Assembly (NCBI GenBank): GCA_035459965.1
Contig: DATHXC010000004.1
Coordinates: 496,001 to 560,000 of the forward strand
Origin: DATHXC01 sp035459965
Lineage (GTDB): Bacteria; Pseudomonadota; Gammaproteobacteria; Burkholderiales; Methylophilaceae
Direction of reading: 5' to 3'
Length of the DNA stretch: 64,000 nt
Shown: in pieces, positions 16,311 through 25,270 of the stretch
Layout of the letters: the number at the start of each line of letters is the position of its first letter
Position numbering within the stretch: the first letter of the stretch is position 1
The notes under the pieces: model-generated
Database searches by the model: none
Told to the model about the DNA's origin: nothing
The model's input: the letters and a program-made list of their open reading frames with translations, nothing else
Program-made: the position numbers and the translations under genes

Positions 16311-18743
16311 GTGATTGTATTTGCCCTCGCCTTTGTTTTTGGTGCCTGGGTGTTGCAGCACATGCCCCATCTGCCTCATGCCTATTGGGCGCTGGCGTTT
16401 TTGCCACTTGCTGCGTTTGTTTACTTTTCCCGCAAACATTCCTTTCCGCATTTACTTACTATACTGCTGCTTGGTTTAACTGCAGGCTTTTTCTGGGCTG
16501 CACTGTTTGCCCAGCATCGGTTATCACATGTTTTGCCTGCGGAGTGGGAAGGCCAGAATATTCAACTGGTCGGCGTCATCGCCAGCATGCCACAGCGGCA
16601 AGAGCGTGGTGACAGGTTCGAGTTCGATGTAGAGCAAATCCTCACGCCAAATGCCGTTGTTCCAAACCATATATCGCTTTCACAATATTCCACCGAGTTT
16701 GCACGCAGCAGCAAATTACCTGCAAAAGCTGCGATAAAACCACTGACTTTTCACGCGGGTGAGCGCTGGCAATTGACGGTGCGCCTTAAGAAACCGCATG
16801 GCACGGCCAACCCCTATGGTTTTGATTTCGAGGCATGGGCGCTGGAGCGCAACATTCGCGCGACGGGTTATGTAAGGCCCGCAGCCGATAACCAGTTGCT
16901 TGCCATCAACGTACTCAAGCCTGCTTATCTGGTAGAAATGTTGCGTGAAAGCATCCACCAGCGCATGAGTCGCGTGCTCGCAGGCGAGCCATACGGCGGT
17001 GTGCTGCAAGCGCTGGCGATTGGCGATGAAAGCGGCATTCTGCAAGACGACTGGCAAGTGTTCCTTCGCACTGGCACAAATCATTTAATGAGTATTTCCG
17101 GCCTGCATATCACCATGCTGTCAGGCCTGATCTTCTGGCTGACATACGCCATCTGGCGCAGGTCGGAGAAACTCACGCTCAGACTGCCTGCGCGTAAAGC
17201 GGCTGTGTTGGCAGGGGCTCTGGCAGCCTTGATGTATGCACTGATTGCAGGCTATTCAGTGCCAACCCAGCGCACCATCTATATGCTGGCGGTTTTCGGC
17301 TGGGCCTTATGGTCTGGCCGCAATGTAGCAATCACGCGGGTGCTGGCTTATGCCTTGTTGCTGGTTGTGGTGCTGGATCCATGGGCAGTGTTGTCACCCG
17401 GCTTCTGGCTCTCATTCGGCGCGGTGGCCGTTATCAGCTATGCCGTTGCTGGCAGGTTGCAGCAACCAGGTTGGCTACGTGCGGCCATCCATACGCAATG
17501 GGCAGTCAGTCTTGGTTTGGTGCCACTGCTCCTAGTGCTGTTTCAGCAGGTTTCCATTATTTCACCGCTGGCCAATGCAATCGCTATCCCGCTGGTGAGT
17601 CTTGTTGTGGTACCGCTTACCTTGCTGGGCAGTATGTTGCCAATTGATAGTGCCTTACAGTTAGCGCACTTCATCATGACAGGTTGTATGAAACTGCTGA
17701 TCTGGCTTGCCAGTTTTCCCCTCAGTACCTGGCAACAGCACGCGCCACCCATGTGGACCTTGCCGATAGCCATGTTGGGTGTGTTATGGCTACTGTTGCC
17801 ACGCGGTTTCCCCATGCGCTGGCTAGGCATGTTTGCGTTTATGCCGATGATGCTCATCACGCCTCCGCGACCTGAGCTGGGTGCGATGAAAGTCTCGGTG
17901 CTGGATGTCGGCCAGGGGCTGGCTGTGGTGGTGCAAACAAAAAACCGCACTTTGCTCTACGACACCGGCCCCCAGTATTCATCGCAAAGTGATAGCGGTA
18001 GCCGTATCGTCGTGCCTTACCTGCGCGGTAGCGGCATCAAGCAGCTAGATGGCATGATTGTCAGCCATAATGACCTTGACCATAGCGGTGGTATGGCTTC
18101 GGTGCTGTCGCAGGTGCCAGTAAGCTGGCTGGCAAGTTCGCTTTCAGATAGCGAGTTAGGCGTTAGTAAGTTGGTAAACGGCAAATTAACGATGCCCGCT
18201 CAGCCGCCTCTACATTGCTTCGCAGGGCAGGTATGGGTGTGGGATAGCGTCAGGTTCGAGATGCTGCATCCCACTTACGCCAGTTATCAAGACCAATTAA
18301 TCAAGGACAACAATCGTAGCTGCGTGCTGCGCATCACCAGTCAATATGGCAGCCTGCTACTCACTGGCGATATTGAAAAGCCAGCCGAAGCGCAATTGCT
18401 TGAAACCATGCCAGATCATTTGCTGGCAGATGTTCTCATCGCGCCCCACCATGGCAGCAAAACCTCATCAACGACAGATTTTGTCGCAGCGGTAAACCCC
18501 AGCGTGGCGATTTTTACCGTAGGCTACCGCAATCGCTTCGGGCACCCCAAGCAGGCCGTGGTTGATCGCTATGCAGAGATCGGCAGCAAACTATATCAAT
18601 CTGATACTGACGGTGCTGTGCTGCTGGGTTTTGCTAAAGATCAAGGCATTCAAATCGTGCGTTGGCGCCAGCAAGATCAGCATTATTGGCAAGAATCCTA
18701 TAACTTAGGAGTCATAAAATTAAGGCAGCTAGATAATTATTGA
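16311..18743 (+). CDS. comEC: ComEC/Rec2 DNA-uptake channel
   Basis: The inner-membrane channel that carries single-stranded DNA into the cytoplasm during natural transformation. It is 810 residues long. N-terminal helices and a DUF4131 region (1-220) are followed by the competence domain with many helices (about 225-510; GTNHLMSISGLHITMLSG near 260). A C-terminal metallo-beta-lactamase domain follows, with DVGQGLAVVVQT near 535, SHNDLDHSGG near 585, LLLTGDIE near 685 and APHHGSKTSS near 712. All domains are intact. It begins with GTG, 11 bases after lolD, and probably shares its transcript. Together with pilT and pilU it points to natural competence. Confidence 0.94.
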   Translation: MIVFALAFVFGAWVLQHMPHLPHAYWALAFLPLAAFVYFSRKHSFPHLLTILLLGLTAGFFWAALFAQHRLSHVLPAEWEGQNIQLVGVIASMPQRQERGDRFEFDVEQILTPNAVVPNHISLSQYSTEFARSSKLPAKAAIKPLTFHAGERWQLTVRLKKPHGTANPYGFDFEAWALERNIRATGYVRPAADNQLLAINVLKPAYLVEMLRESIHQRMSRVLAGEPYGGVLQALAIGDESGILQDDWQVFLRTGTNHLMSISGLHITMLSGLIFWLTYAIWRRSEKLTLRLPARKAAVLAGALAALMYALIAGYSVPTQRTIYMLAVFGWALWSGRNVAITRVLAYALLLVVVLDPWAVLSPGFWLSFGAVAVISYAVAGRLQQPGWLRAAIHTQWAVSLGLVPLLLVLFQQVSIISPLANAIAIPLVSLVVVPLTLLGSMLPIDSALQLAHFIMTGCMKLLIWLASFPLSTWQQHAPPMWTLPIAMLGVLWLLLPRGFPMRWLGMFAFMPMMLITPPRPELGAMKVSVLDVGQGLAVVVQTKNRTLLYDTGPQYSSQSDSGSRIVVPYLRGSGIKQLDGMIVSHNDLDHSGGMASVLSQVPVSWLASSLSDSELGVSKLVNGKLTMPAQPPLHCFAGQVWVWDSVRFEMLHPTYASYQDQLIKDNNRSCVLRITSQYGSLLLTGDIEKPAEAQLLETMPDHLLADVLIAPHHGSKTSSTTDFVAAVNPSVAIFTVGYRNRFGHPKQAVVDRYAEIGSKLYQSDTDGAVLLGFAKDQGIQIVRWRQQDQHYWQESYNLGVIKLRQLDNY

Positions 18744-18765
18744 ATCTACCTGCCCTAATTGAAGA

Positions 18766-18948
18766 CTACCACCACAACTCTTTTCTTAACGGTTGTGAAA
18801 TTCGGTTCGGCGCATCTATAACAAAAGAAGCGATTTTCTTTAGCGTTCCAATCAAGCCATAAGTTCGATTAACCTTTATTCTGTTTCGATTTCTGAAGTT
18901 GTGTTGGGATACATAACCTAAATTTTGTGTTAGTGATGAGATATACAT
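18766..18948 (-). CDS. putative small basic protein of unknown function
   Basis: A 60-residue open frame starting at the ATG at 18948. It is preceded by a near-perfect ribosome site, AAGGAG, five bases upstream. The protein is basic (many Arg, Lys and Asn), has no signal peptide or clear membrane helix, and ends in a Trp pair (KELWW). It lies convergent to comEC in a 507-base gap otherwise lacking genes. I recognise no family. The ribosome site is the main argument for it; the coding potential is otherwise weak. Confidence 0.4.
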   Translation of the reverse strand: MYISSLTQNLGYVSQHNFRNRNRIKVNRTYGLIGTLKKIASFVIDAPNRISQPLRKELWW

Positions 18949-19113
18949 AGCCACTCCTTCATGTTTAGCCGGCGTTTAATTACAAAATGATTACAACAAA
19001 TGCAATTATCTCTGGATTAAAGCGCCTTTTCTGTAAGAATAGGCTGTATTTTTATGTAATATCTCTCCTACGCTAAAAGCAAGTCTATAGAATTTATGAT
19101 TCGCTAAATTTAT

Positions 19114-19140
19114 AAAAAGCCAGCCTAATGCTGGCTTTTT
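19114..19140. terminator. intrinsic terminator (bidirectional form)
   Basis: Perfect 11-bp stem AAAAAGCCAGC (19114-19124) / GCTGGCTTTTT (19130-19140) with the loop CTAAT. The A run on one side and T run on the other allow termination in both directions. No plus-strand gene lies directly before it, so it may mainly isolate the gene at 19251, or end a short transcript from the 18950-19110 region. Confidence 0.85.
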
Positions 19141-19250
19141 AATTCCTACTTCTTTACATACTTTTACACCATTTTGCCGGCTGCCCGAGAACGGCGAAAA
19201 AGGCTTTGAGTCATACTATCAGTCAATGTTGACTCAATGGAATCGAAGTC

Positions 19251-19760
19251 ATGAACGTAATACAAAAAGGTGCCTTTGCAACATTAGCCCCGGTTGCAGT
19301 ATTAACCTTAGGCTTGCTCGCTAGTGGGGCTGCTACGGCTGGTGGTGGTCATGGCGGCGGTGGCTGGGGTGGGCACGGCAGAGGTCATTCACATAGCAGC
19401 ATCGGCATCTACGTCGGCCCCGGCTTTGGCGGCGGCGGTTATTATCCGCGGCCCTATTACCCCAGGCCTTACTATCCTGCCTATTATGGTGACCCCTATT
19501 TTTATGGTTACCCGCCAGCCGTGGTTTACCAGCCACCTGTGATTGTGACCCAGCCAGCACAGCCGCCCGTGTATGTCGAGCAACCGCAGGTGCAACCACA
19601 GCCACAAGTCCAAACCGCGCCTGCTCCAACTCCCGCACAGGCTGCAGCCCCCGCTCAAGATTACTACTGGTATCACTGTGATAAACCAGAGGGTTACTAC
19701 CCCTATGTAAAAGAGTGCCCGGGCGGTTGGCAAAAAGTAACGCCTGAGCCACCTAAATAA
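19251..19760 (+). CDS. exported Gly/Pro/Tyr-rich protein of unknown function
   Basis: A 169-residue secreted protein. A signal peptide (about 1-30, ending ASGAATA) is followed by a Gly/His-rich stretch (GGGHGGGGWGGHGRGHSH), then Pro/Tyr repeats (YYPRPYYPRPYYP), then a Pro/Gln/Val-rich region. A conserved C-terminal module reads YYWYHCDKPEGYYPYVKEC near 139-158. That end module, with two cysteines, recurs in betaproteobacterial proteins annotated only as hypothetical or proline-rich. A cell-envelope location is inferred. It lies 15 bases ahead of a glycine-zipper lipoprotein gene and is probably co-transcribed with it. Confidence 0.75.
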   Translation: MNVIQKGAFATLAPVAVLTLGLLASGAATAGGGHGGGGWGGHGRGHSHSSIGIYVGPGFGGGGYYPRPYYPRPYYPAYYGDPYFYGYPPAVVYQPPVIVTQPAQPPVYVEQPQVQPQPQVQTAPAPTPAQAAAPAQDYYWYHCDKPEGYYPYVKECPGGWQKVTPEPPK

Positions 19761-19775
19761 GTAATAACAATCATC

Positions 19776-20306
19776 ATGAAAACACTCGCTTTAGTAATAA
19801 GTGGCGCACTGATTATTTCCGGCTGCACTACCATCCCCGATGGCCCGAGCCGCATGGCGCTGCCCGGCACAGGCAAAAGCTTTGACCAGTTTCGCTACGA
19901 TGACAGCAGCTGCCAACAATACGGCCTGGAGCAAAGCGGAATCTCAGCCAGCAAGGCTGGTAACGACAGCATGGCCAAAAGCGCAGCAGTTGGCACGGCC
20001 GTAGGTGCAGTATTAGGTGCCGCAGTTGGCGGCAGGGATGGCGCAGCAATCGGCGCAGGTACCGGTTTATTGGTCGGTACAGCCGCTGGTTCAGATGCCG
20101 CCGCTGTCTCTTCATACACCGCACAACAGCGTTACGACAATGCCTATACCCAGTGCATGTACGCCAAGGGTCATAAAGTACCTGTCTCAGGTAACCTGGT
20201 TACGCAAGCCAGACCTGTTGCGCCAGTGGCCCCACCCGTAAAATATGCCCCGCCAGCCCCGCGTGTTTACTACCCGCCACCTCCACCACCCGGCTATGTA
20301 AGGTAG
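19776..20306 (+). CDS. glycine-zipper lipoprotein
   Basis: A 176-residue predicted lipoprotein: signal peptide with lipobox IISGC, Cys near residue 16. Residues 70-110 form a glycine-zipper segment (AVGTAVGAVLGAAVGG, then GAAIGAGTGLLVG) of the kind that inserts in or packs against membranes. A region with two cysteines follows (YTQCMYAKGHKVPVSG near 130). The tail is Pro/Tyr-rich, echoing the preceding gene. The family is widespread, often annotated YMGG-like or glycine-zipper, with no firm function. The pairing with a Pro/Tyr-rich exported protein suggests a shared envelope role. Confidence 0.78.
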   Translation: MKTLALVISGALIISGCTTIPDGPSRMALPGTGKSFDQFRYDDSSCQQYGLEQSGISASKAGNDSMAKSAAVGTAVGAVLGAAVGGRDGAAIGAGTGLLVGTAAGSDAAAVSSYTAQQRYDNAYTQCMYAKGHKVPVSGNLVTQARPVAPVAPPVKYAPPAPRVYYPPPPPPGYVR

Positions 20307-20447
20307 GGCTTGATTTTATCGTAGTCATTATTTGTCCTGCCTGAATTGTCCTACGTAAAAATCAGCATTACTCCTACTGCGCTCATTTCCCAGGTTGATA
20401 TTCTATTAAGATCGCCTGGGAACACAGGCATATTTAAGGAGATAGTG

Positions 20448-20717
20448 ATGAACCAGATTATCAAGTTAGTCATTGCAGCTTTATTCGTTAGCGTAACCTC
20501 TTTGTCTTTTGCAGATACTGCAAAACCAGATCCCCACAAGAAGCCCGTGGAATCTACTAAACAAGGCGATTACCTGAAAGACCAGCCAGGTGATACATCT
20601 GGCAGCGCAAGTGATGCCGCTGGCGCGACAAACAATGATGGCAAATCAAGCCTTGAGAAGAGCAAAAGCCATAAGGAAAAACCTGATGCTGGCGGTGTAG
20701 ATGTAAAGAACAAATAG
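20448..20717 (+). CDS. small periplasmic hydrophilic protein of unknown function
   Basis: An 89-residue protein starting at the ATG at 20448, with an AAGGAG site 6-7 bases upstream. An in-frame start at 20346 would put 34 unlikely residues before the signal peptide. The signal peptide is MNQIIKLVIAALFVSVTSLS, followed by FADT. The mature part is short and rich in Lys, Asp, Gly and Ser (KPDPHKKPVESTKQGDYLKD), so it is likely disordered. I recognise no family. A strong terminator follows 20 bases after the stop. Confidence 0.65.
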   Translation: MNQIIKLVIAALFVSVTSLSFADTAKPDPHKKPVESTKQGDYLKDQPGDTSGSASDAAGATNNDGKSSLEKSKSHKEKPDAGGVDVKNK

Positions 20718-20737
20718 GTTGTAGTTGCTCAGAAAAG

Positions 20738-20770
20738 AAAAAAGCCACTCTATTGCTAGAGTGGCTTTTT
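20738..20770. terminator. intrinsic terminator
   Basis: Stem AAAAAAGCCACTCTA (20738-20752) / TAGAGTGGCTTTTT (20757-20770) with a 4-base loop. It serves the small periplasmic gene on the plus strand and, with its A/T symmetry, the tRNA-Met transcript on the minus strand. Confidence 0.9.
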
Positions 20771-20772
20771 AT

Positions 20773-20849
20773 TGGTGGTGATGGGGGGACTTGAACCCTC
20801 GACCCCAGGATTATGAATCCTGTGCTCTAACCAGCTGAGCTACATCACC
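20773..20849 (-). tRNA. tRNA-Met (anticodon CAT), elongator type
   Basis: A 77-base minus-strand cloverleaf including an encoded CCA end. The acceptor stem is GGTGATG/CATCACC, the D arm GCTCAGCTGGTTAGAGC, the anticodon loop ATTCATAAT and the T arm GGGTTCAAGTCCC. The first acceptor pair and the D arm match elongator tRNA-Met rather than initiator. A lysidine-modified tRNA-Ile(CAT) cannot be excluded fully from sequence alone. Confidence 0.93.
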
Positions 20850-20971
20850 GGGGAAACCTGTCTGACTAAATCAGGGATTTAATCAAGCCCGCCATTCTAT
20901 TGTTTTGAGGGGGTAATGTCAAAAACAACTAGGCTTATTAATGGCTAAAACGGCCTTGATTGATGCGATTG

Positions 20972-22057
20972 TTAAACGTTGAACAGGAAATGCATGACAT
21001 CGCCGTCTTGCACGATGTAGGTTTTGCCTTCCAGCTTCATCTTGCCTGCTTCTTTTGAGCCTTGTTCGCCCTTGTTGGCGATGTAGTCTTTAAAGCCGAT
21101 GACTTCTGCACGGATAAAGCCACGTTCAAAGTCGGTGTGGATAACACCGGCGGCTTGCGGTGCGGTGGCGCCTTTTTTAACTGTCCAAGCGCGTACTTCT
21201 TTAACACCAGCAGTGAAGTAGGTTTGCAGGCCCAGCAGGTCGTAGGCGGCACGAATCACACGATCGAGGCCTGGTTCTTCCAGGCCCATTTCTTCCAGGA
21301 ACAGGGTTTTATCTTCGTCTTCCAGGTCGGCGATTTCACTTTCGATCTTGGCGCAGATGGCTACGACCGGTGCTTTTTCTTTCGCGCCTAGCTCTGCAAC
21401 CCTGGCGAGTAGCGGGTTATTTTCAAAGCCGCTTTCATCCACGTTGGCCAGGTACATCACGGGCTTGACGGTAATGAGGCACAACGGCTTGAGCAGGTGC
21501 AGTTCATCTGCATCCAGCCCCAGGGTGCGCACCATGTTGCCTTGATCCAGGCATTTCTGTACTTTTTCCAGCACGGCACATAAGGCGATGGCGTCTTTAT
21601 CACCAGACTTGGCTTTCTTGCCTTCGCGTTGCAGCGTTTTTTCCACGGTTTCCATATCGGAAAGTGCGAGTTCGGTATTGATGGTCTCAATATCGGAAAT
21701 CGGGTCTACCTTGCCTGCTACGTGAATCACGTTGCCGTCATCGAAGCAGCGTACTACGTGGGCAATGGCGTCTGTCTCGCGGATATTGGCGAGGAATTTG
21801 TTGCCCAGGCCTTCACCCTTGGATGCACCTGCGACCAGGCCGGCGATATCGACAAACTCGACAATGGCAGGCTGTACTTTTTGCGGCTTGACGATGTCGA
21901 TCAGCGGCTGCAGGCGCGGGTCTGGTACTTCCACGATGCCGACATTGGGCTCGATGGTACAGAAGGGATAGTTCTCTGCCGCAATACCCGCGCGGGTGAT
22001 GGCGTTGAAGAGGGTGGATTTACCAACGTTTGGAAGACCGACGATGCCGCATTTCAT
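20972..22057 (-). CDS. ychF: YchF/OLA1-type redox-regulated ATPase
   Basis: A 361-residue Obg-family P-loop protein with G1 GLPNVGKSTLFNAIT at residues 6-20 and G3 region DIAGLVAGASKGEGLGN near 69. The G4 position reads NVDE instead of NKxD, which gives YchF its preference for ATP over GTP. A C-terminal TGS domain ends in QDGDVMHFLFNV. It binds ribosomes and is linked to the oxidative stress response. It usually follows pth directly in betaproteobacteria; here a c-di-GMP gene on the other strand lies between them. Confidence 0.96.
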   Translation of the reverse strand: MKCGIVGLPNVGKSTLFNAITRAGIAAENYPFCTIEPNVGIVEVPDPRLQPLIDIVKPQKVQPAIVEFVDIAGLVAGASKGEGLGNKFLANIRETDAIAHVVRCFDDGNVIHVAGKVDPISDIETINTELALSDMETVEKTLQREGKKAKSGDKDAIALCAVLEKVQKCLDQGNMVRTLGLDADELHLLKPLCLITVKPVMYLANVDESGFENNPLLARVAELGAKEKAPVVAICAKIESEIADLEDEDKTLFLEEMGLEEPGLDRVIRAAYDLLGLQTYFTAGVKEVRAWTVKKGATAPQAAGVIHTDFERGFIRAEVIGFKDYIANKGEQGSKEAGKMKLEGKTYIVQDGDVMHFLFNV

Positions 22058-22456
22058 GTGATGTATTTAGCCTTTTATAAAACGATGCCAAGCGGGTGTT
22101 TGCTCTGGCTATCGTTTTGGGTGACAGGTGTTATGGCAGAACGCAGACTTTAGGGGCAATTAACTTGGACTCGATTAAAAAAGCCCAGCCACAAATCTGC
22201 GTCTTTTAAAAAGTCGATATTGTAACTCTCAGGCGGGTTTACGCCAAAGACTATTGTGGAGTGAAGCGCTTGTTTTGTTGAGATAAAGCAGCTGGCCAAG
22301 CTTCATTAAATGCCCCTTAGGTGCCGATATTTGTCAGTACTATTCAGTATCTGTAGTGATAGCCGTTATCTATACCGAGGGGTATTTCAATTACTTGTAA
22401 TCAGAGTAATCTTGATTTCGGAATTCGCATTTTAAAACTTATAAATATAAATAGTG
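22058..22456. other. intergenic region between divergent ychF and the GGDEF/EAL gene, no gene seen
   Basis: About 400 bases, AT-rich towards the plus-strand gene. I found no convincing small gene, RNA gene or terminator. It must hold two divergent promoters, but I can assign no clear -35/-10 pair. Confidence 0.5.
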
Positions 22457-25270
22457 ATGCTACACAGCAAACTCATACGCGGCTTATTACATAGGGCTAA
22501 TCAGTTCGGCGCTAGCATTTCTAGCGCCAGGCTGTCTGCGTGGGTTAACCTGGACAAACTATTACCATGGCTGGTGGTGGTGATTGCGTTACTCGTTTCC
22601 TGGCAGATGTGGCGCTACGAGCGTGCCTCGGAATTCAAGAAGCTGCAAACCAGTTTTGATTTCCGCGTTAAAGATGCCGGTAACCTTATCGAGCAGAAGA
22701 TTTTGATCTACAAGCAGGCACTTGTTGGCTTACAGAGCTTCTTTGAAGCCTCGGATGCTGTGGAGCGCGACGAATTCCACAATTATGTTTACAAGCTACT
22801 ATTGGCTGAGCAGCACCAGGGCATTGTCGCTGTGGGTTTTTCCGAGCTTGTGCCTGACACCCAGTTAGACCAGCATACCAAGGCCGTGAGGCGTGCTGTG
22901 CCTGAATACAACGTTTTTCCTGAAGATGTGCGGGATATCTATGCGCCGATTGTATTTATCGAGCCGCAGAACGGCATCAATCTGCAGAAGATAGGCTATG
23001 ACGCCTATTCGGATGACATTCGCCGCGAGGCCATGGATAAAGCCAGGGACAACGACCAGGCCACAGTGTCTTCCAAGGTGCAGTTTTTTGATGGGGCGGA
23101 CAGTGACAGGCGTACCGGTTTTTTGCTGTATTTGCCTATTTATCGCAATGAAAGCGAGCATGCAACTATCTCAGATAGAAGGGCGAATTTGGTTGGCTGG
23201 GTGTTTCTCAAGCTGGATTCTGATGAGCTGATCCGCAGCACGTTTCGGAATAGTGCGCCGGATGTCGATATGCAGATATATGACGGAAGCAGCAAATCCG
23301 AACAGACACTTTTATTTCCCAATGTGAAAAATGGCCGTAAAAAGGACAAGGCTGATCCGCAATTTGAAGCGGTTAAACACTTGCAGGTGCTTAACCATGA
23401 CTGGTTTCTGGTGGCCAGGACAACGCCAGTGTTTGATGCTTCAATCAAGCATCATGAATCAAATTTTGTGGCGATTGTTGGCATACTGGCCAGCCTGATG
23501 CTGATGGCGTTGGCGCAGCTACTGGTGACGCGGTCACAAACCTTGAGCTCCATTAATGCGATCAATGAAAAATTACTGCTGAGTGAGCAACGCTGGCAGT
23601 TTGCGCTTGAGGGCTCTGGTGACGGGGTGTGGGATTGGAATATCGAAACTAATGAGGCGCAATTATCCCAGCGCTGGAGAGAAATGCTGGGGTACGACGA
23701 AACAGAGATTCTGGATGGCGTGACGGTTTTTGAAACCTGGGGATCATTGGTACACCCTGATGATTATCCATTGGCTCTGGATACCCTCAACCAGGCCGCT
23801 TCGGGCGAAAACCCGACTTACTCGCAAGAGTACCGCATGAAATGCAAGGATGGCAGCTGGAAGTGGATATTGGACCGGGGCATGGTGGTGAGCACAGACA
23901 GCAAAGGCAAGCCTGTGCGCATGGTCGGGATACATACTGATATTTCATTCTTGAAGCGATCGGAAGAGGCGATCTGGCAGCACGCAAATTTTGACTCACT
24001 GACGGGGCTGCCTAACCGCCGTATGTTTTATGACAGGCTGGAACAGGAAATCAAGAAAGCACATCGCAGTGACTTGAGTCTGGCGTTAATTTTTCTTGAT
24101 CTTGACCGATTCAAGGAAGTGAACGATACGCTGGGTCATGACCAGGGTGATATGTTGCTGCAAGAGGCGGCAAAACGGCTGATTGGTTGTGTGCGTGAAT
24201 CGGATACCGTTGCGCGGCTGGGCGGTGATGAATTCATTATTATCCTGGGTGAGCTGGATGATGCCGGGGTGGTCGAGCGCATTGCGCAGAAGGTGCTGAT
24301 CGGGCTCACGGAGCCTTTCAAACTTGAGAATGAAATCGCCTATGTGTCTGCTAGCCTCGGGGTGACGTTTTACCCAGGCGATGCAAAGAAGATTGATGAC
24401 CTCATGAAAAATGTCGATCAGGCTATGTATGCAGCCAAAAACCTGGGAGGCAATCGATACAGCTATTTTACGCCATCCATGCAGGAATCGGCGCAGGCCA
24501 GAATGCAAATGGCAAACGATTTGCGCGCAGCCATTGCGACTGAACAGCTCTGGCTGGTATACCAGCCGATTGTGGAGCTTAAGACAGGCGACATCAGCAA
24601 GGCTGAGGCGCTTGTGCGCTGGGAGCACCCCACGCGCGGCCTGGTCAGCCCGGCAGAGTTTATCCCGGTGGCAGAAGATACCGGCCTGATAATCGAGATC
24701 GGGGAATGGGTATTTCATGGCGCGGTGGACCAGGTGCATTACTGGCGCGAAACGATTAACAGGGATTTTCAGATCAGTATTAATAAATCACCGGCACAGT
24801 TTTACAGCGAGGCCAAAACCCACAACAGCTGGTTTGATTACGTGAGGGAACTGGGGCTGTCTGGCCAGAGCGTGGTAGTCGAGATTACTGAGGGGCTGCT
24901 ACTGGATGCCAACGAGCATGTCACCGATAGGCTGCTTGAGTTCCGTGATGCGGGGATTCAGGTATCGCTCGATGATTTTGGCACCGGCTATTCTTCCTTG
25001 TCCTATCTCAAGAAGTTTGATATCGACTATCTCAAAATCGATAAATCGTTTGTAGCTAACCTGGCAGATGGCTCGGATGATCTGGCTTTGTGCGAAGCCA
25101 TTATCATGATGGCGCACAAACTTGGGATCAAGGTGGTTGCCGAGGGGGTTGAAACAGCAATACAGCGCGACCTGCTCGTCGCGGCAGGATGTGATTACGG
25201 GCAGGGATACTTTTTCTCACGGCCGGTTGTGGCCGAGGAATTTGAGCAGATGATTAAAGCTAGAGTTTAG
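22457..25270 (+). CDS. membrane CHASE-PAS-GGDEF-EAL cyclic-di-GMP enzyme
   Basis: A 937-residue inner-membrane sensor that can make and/or break c-di-GMP. TM helix 1 is near 37-55. The periplasmic CHASE domain is near 70-300 (APIVFIEPQNGINLQKIGYD). TM helix 2 is near 335-357. A PAS/PAC module lies near 380-500 (WDWNIETNEAQLSQRW). The GGDEF domain is near 515-665 with intact RLGGDEF and an upstream RESD matching the inhibitory I-site. The EAL domain is near 685-935 with KAEALVRWEHP and DDFGTGYSSLSYL intact. Both catalytic sets look complete, so net activity cannot be told. No ribosome site precedes the ATG; a GTG three bases earlier is possible. Its 3' end overlaps the convergent pth by 11 bases. 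Confidence 0.95.
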   Translation: MLHSKLIRGLLHRANQFGASISSARLSAWVNLDKLLPWLVVVIALLVSWQMWRYERASEFKKLQTSFDFRVKDAGNLIEQKILIYKQALVGLQSFFEASDAVERDEFHNYVYKLLLAEQHQGIVAVGFSELVPDTQLDQHTKAVRRAVPEYNVFPEDVRDIYAPIVFIEPQNGINLQKIGYDAYSDDIRREAMDKARDNDQATVSSKVQFFDGADSDRRTGFLLYLPIYRNESEHATISDRRANLVGWVFLKLDSDELIRSTFRNSAPDVDMQIYDGSSKSEQTLLFPNVKNGRKKDKADPQFEAVKHLQVLNHDWFLVARTTPVFDASIKHHESNFVAIVGILASLMLMALAQLLVTRSQTLSSINAINEKLLLSEQRWQFALEGSGDGVWDWNIETNEAQLSQRWREMLGYDETEILDGVTVFETWGSLVHPDDYPLALDTLNQAASGENPTYSQEYRMKCKDGSWKWILDRGMVVSTDSKGKPVRMVGIHTDISFLKRSEEAIWQHANFDSLTGLPNRRMFYDRLEQEIKKAHRSDLSLALIFLDLDRFKEVNDTLGHDQGDMLLQEAAKRLIGCVRESDTVARLGGDEFIIILGELDDAGVVERIAQKVLIGLTEPFKLENEIAYVSASLGVTFYPGDAKKIDDLMKNVDQAMYAAKNLGGNRYSYFTPSMQESAQARMQMANDLRAAIATEQLWLVYQPIVELKTGDISKAEALVRWEHPTRGLVSPAEFIPVAEDTGLIIEIGEWVFHGAVDQVHYWRETINRDFQISINKSPAQFYSEAKTHNSWFDYVRELGLSGQSVVVEITEGLLLDANEHVTDRLLEFRDAGIQVSLDDFGTGYSSLSYLKKFDIDYLKIDKSFVANLADGSDDLALCEAIIMMAHKLGIKVVAEGVETAIQRDLLVAAGCDYGQGYFFSRPVVAEEFEQMIKARV

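Noticed and set aside
22142..22201. CGCAGA/TCTGCG inverted repeat before ychF
   Set aside because: Only six paired bases across a 48-base loop; not distinguishable from chance.
24086..24739. 217-codon minus-strand frame inside the GGDEF/EAL gene
   Set aside because: It is antisense to the intact GGDEF and EAL domains; no recognisable protein.
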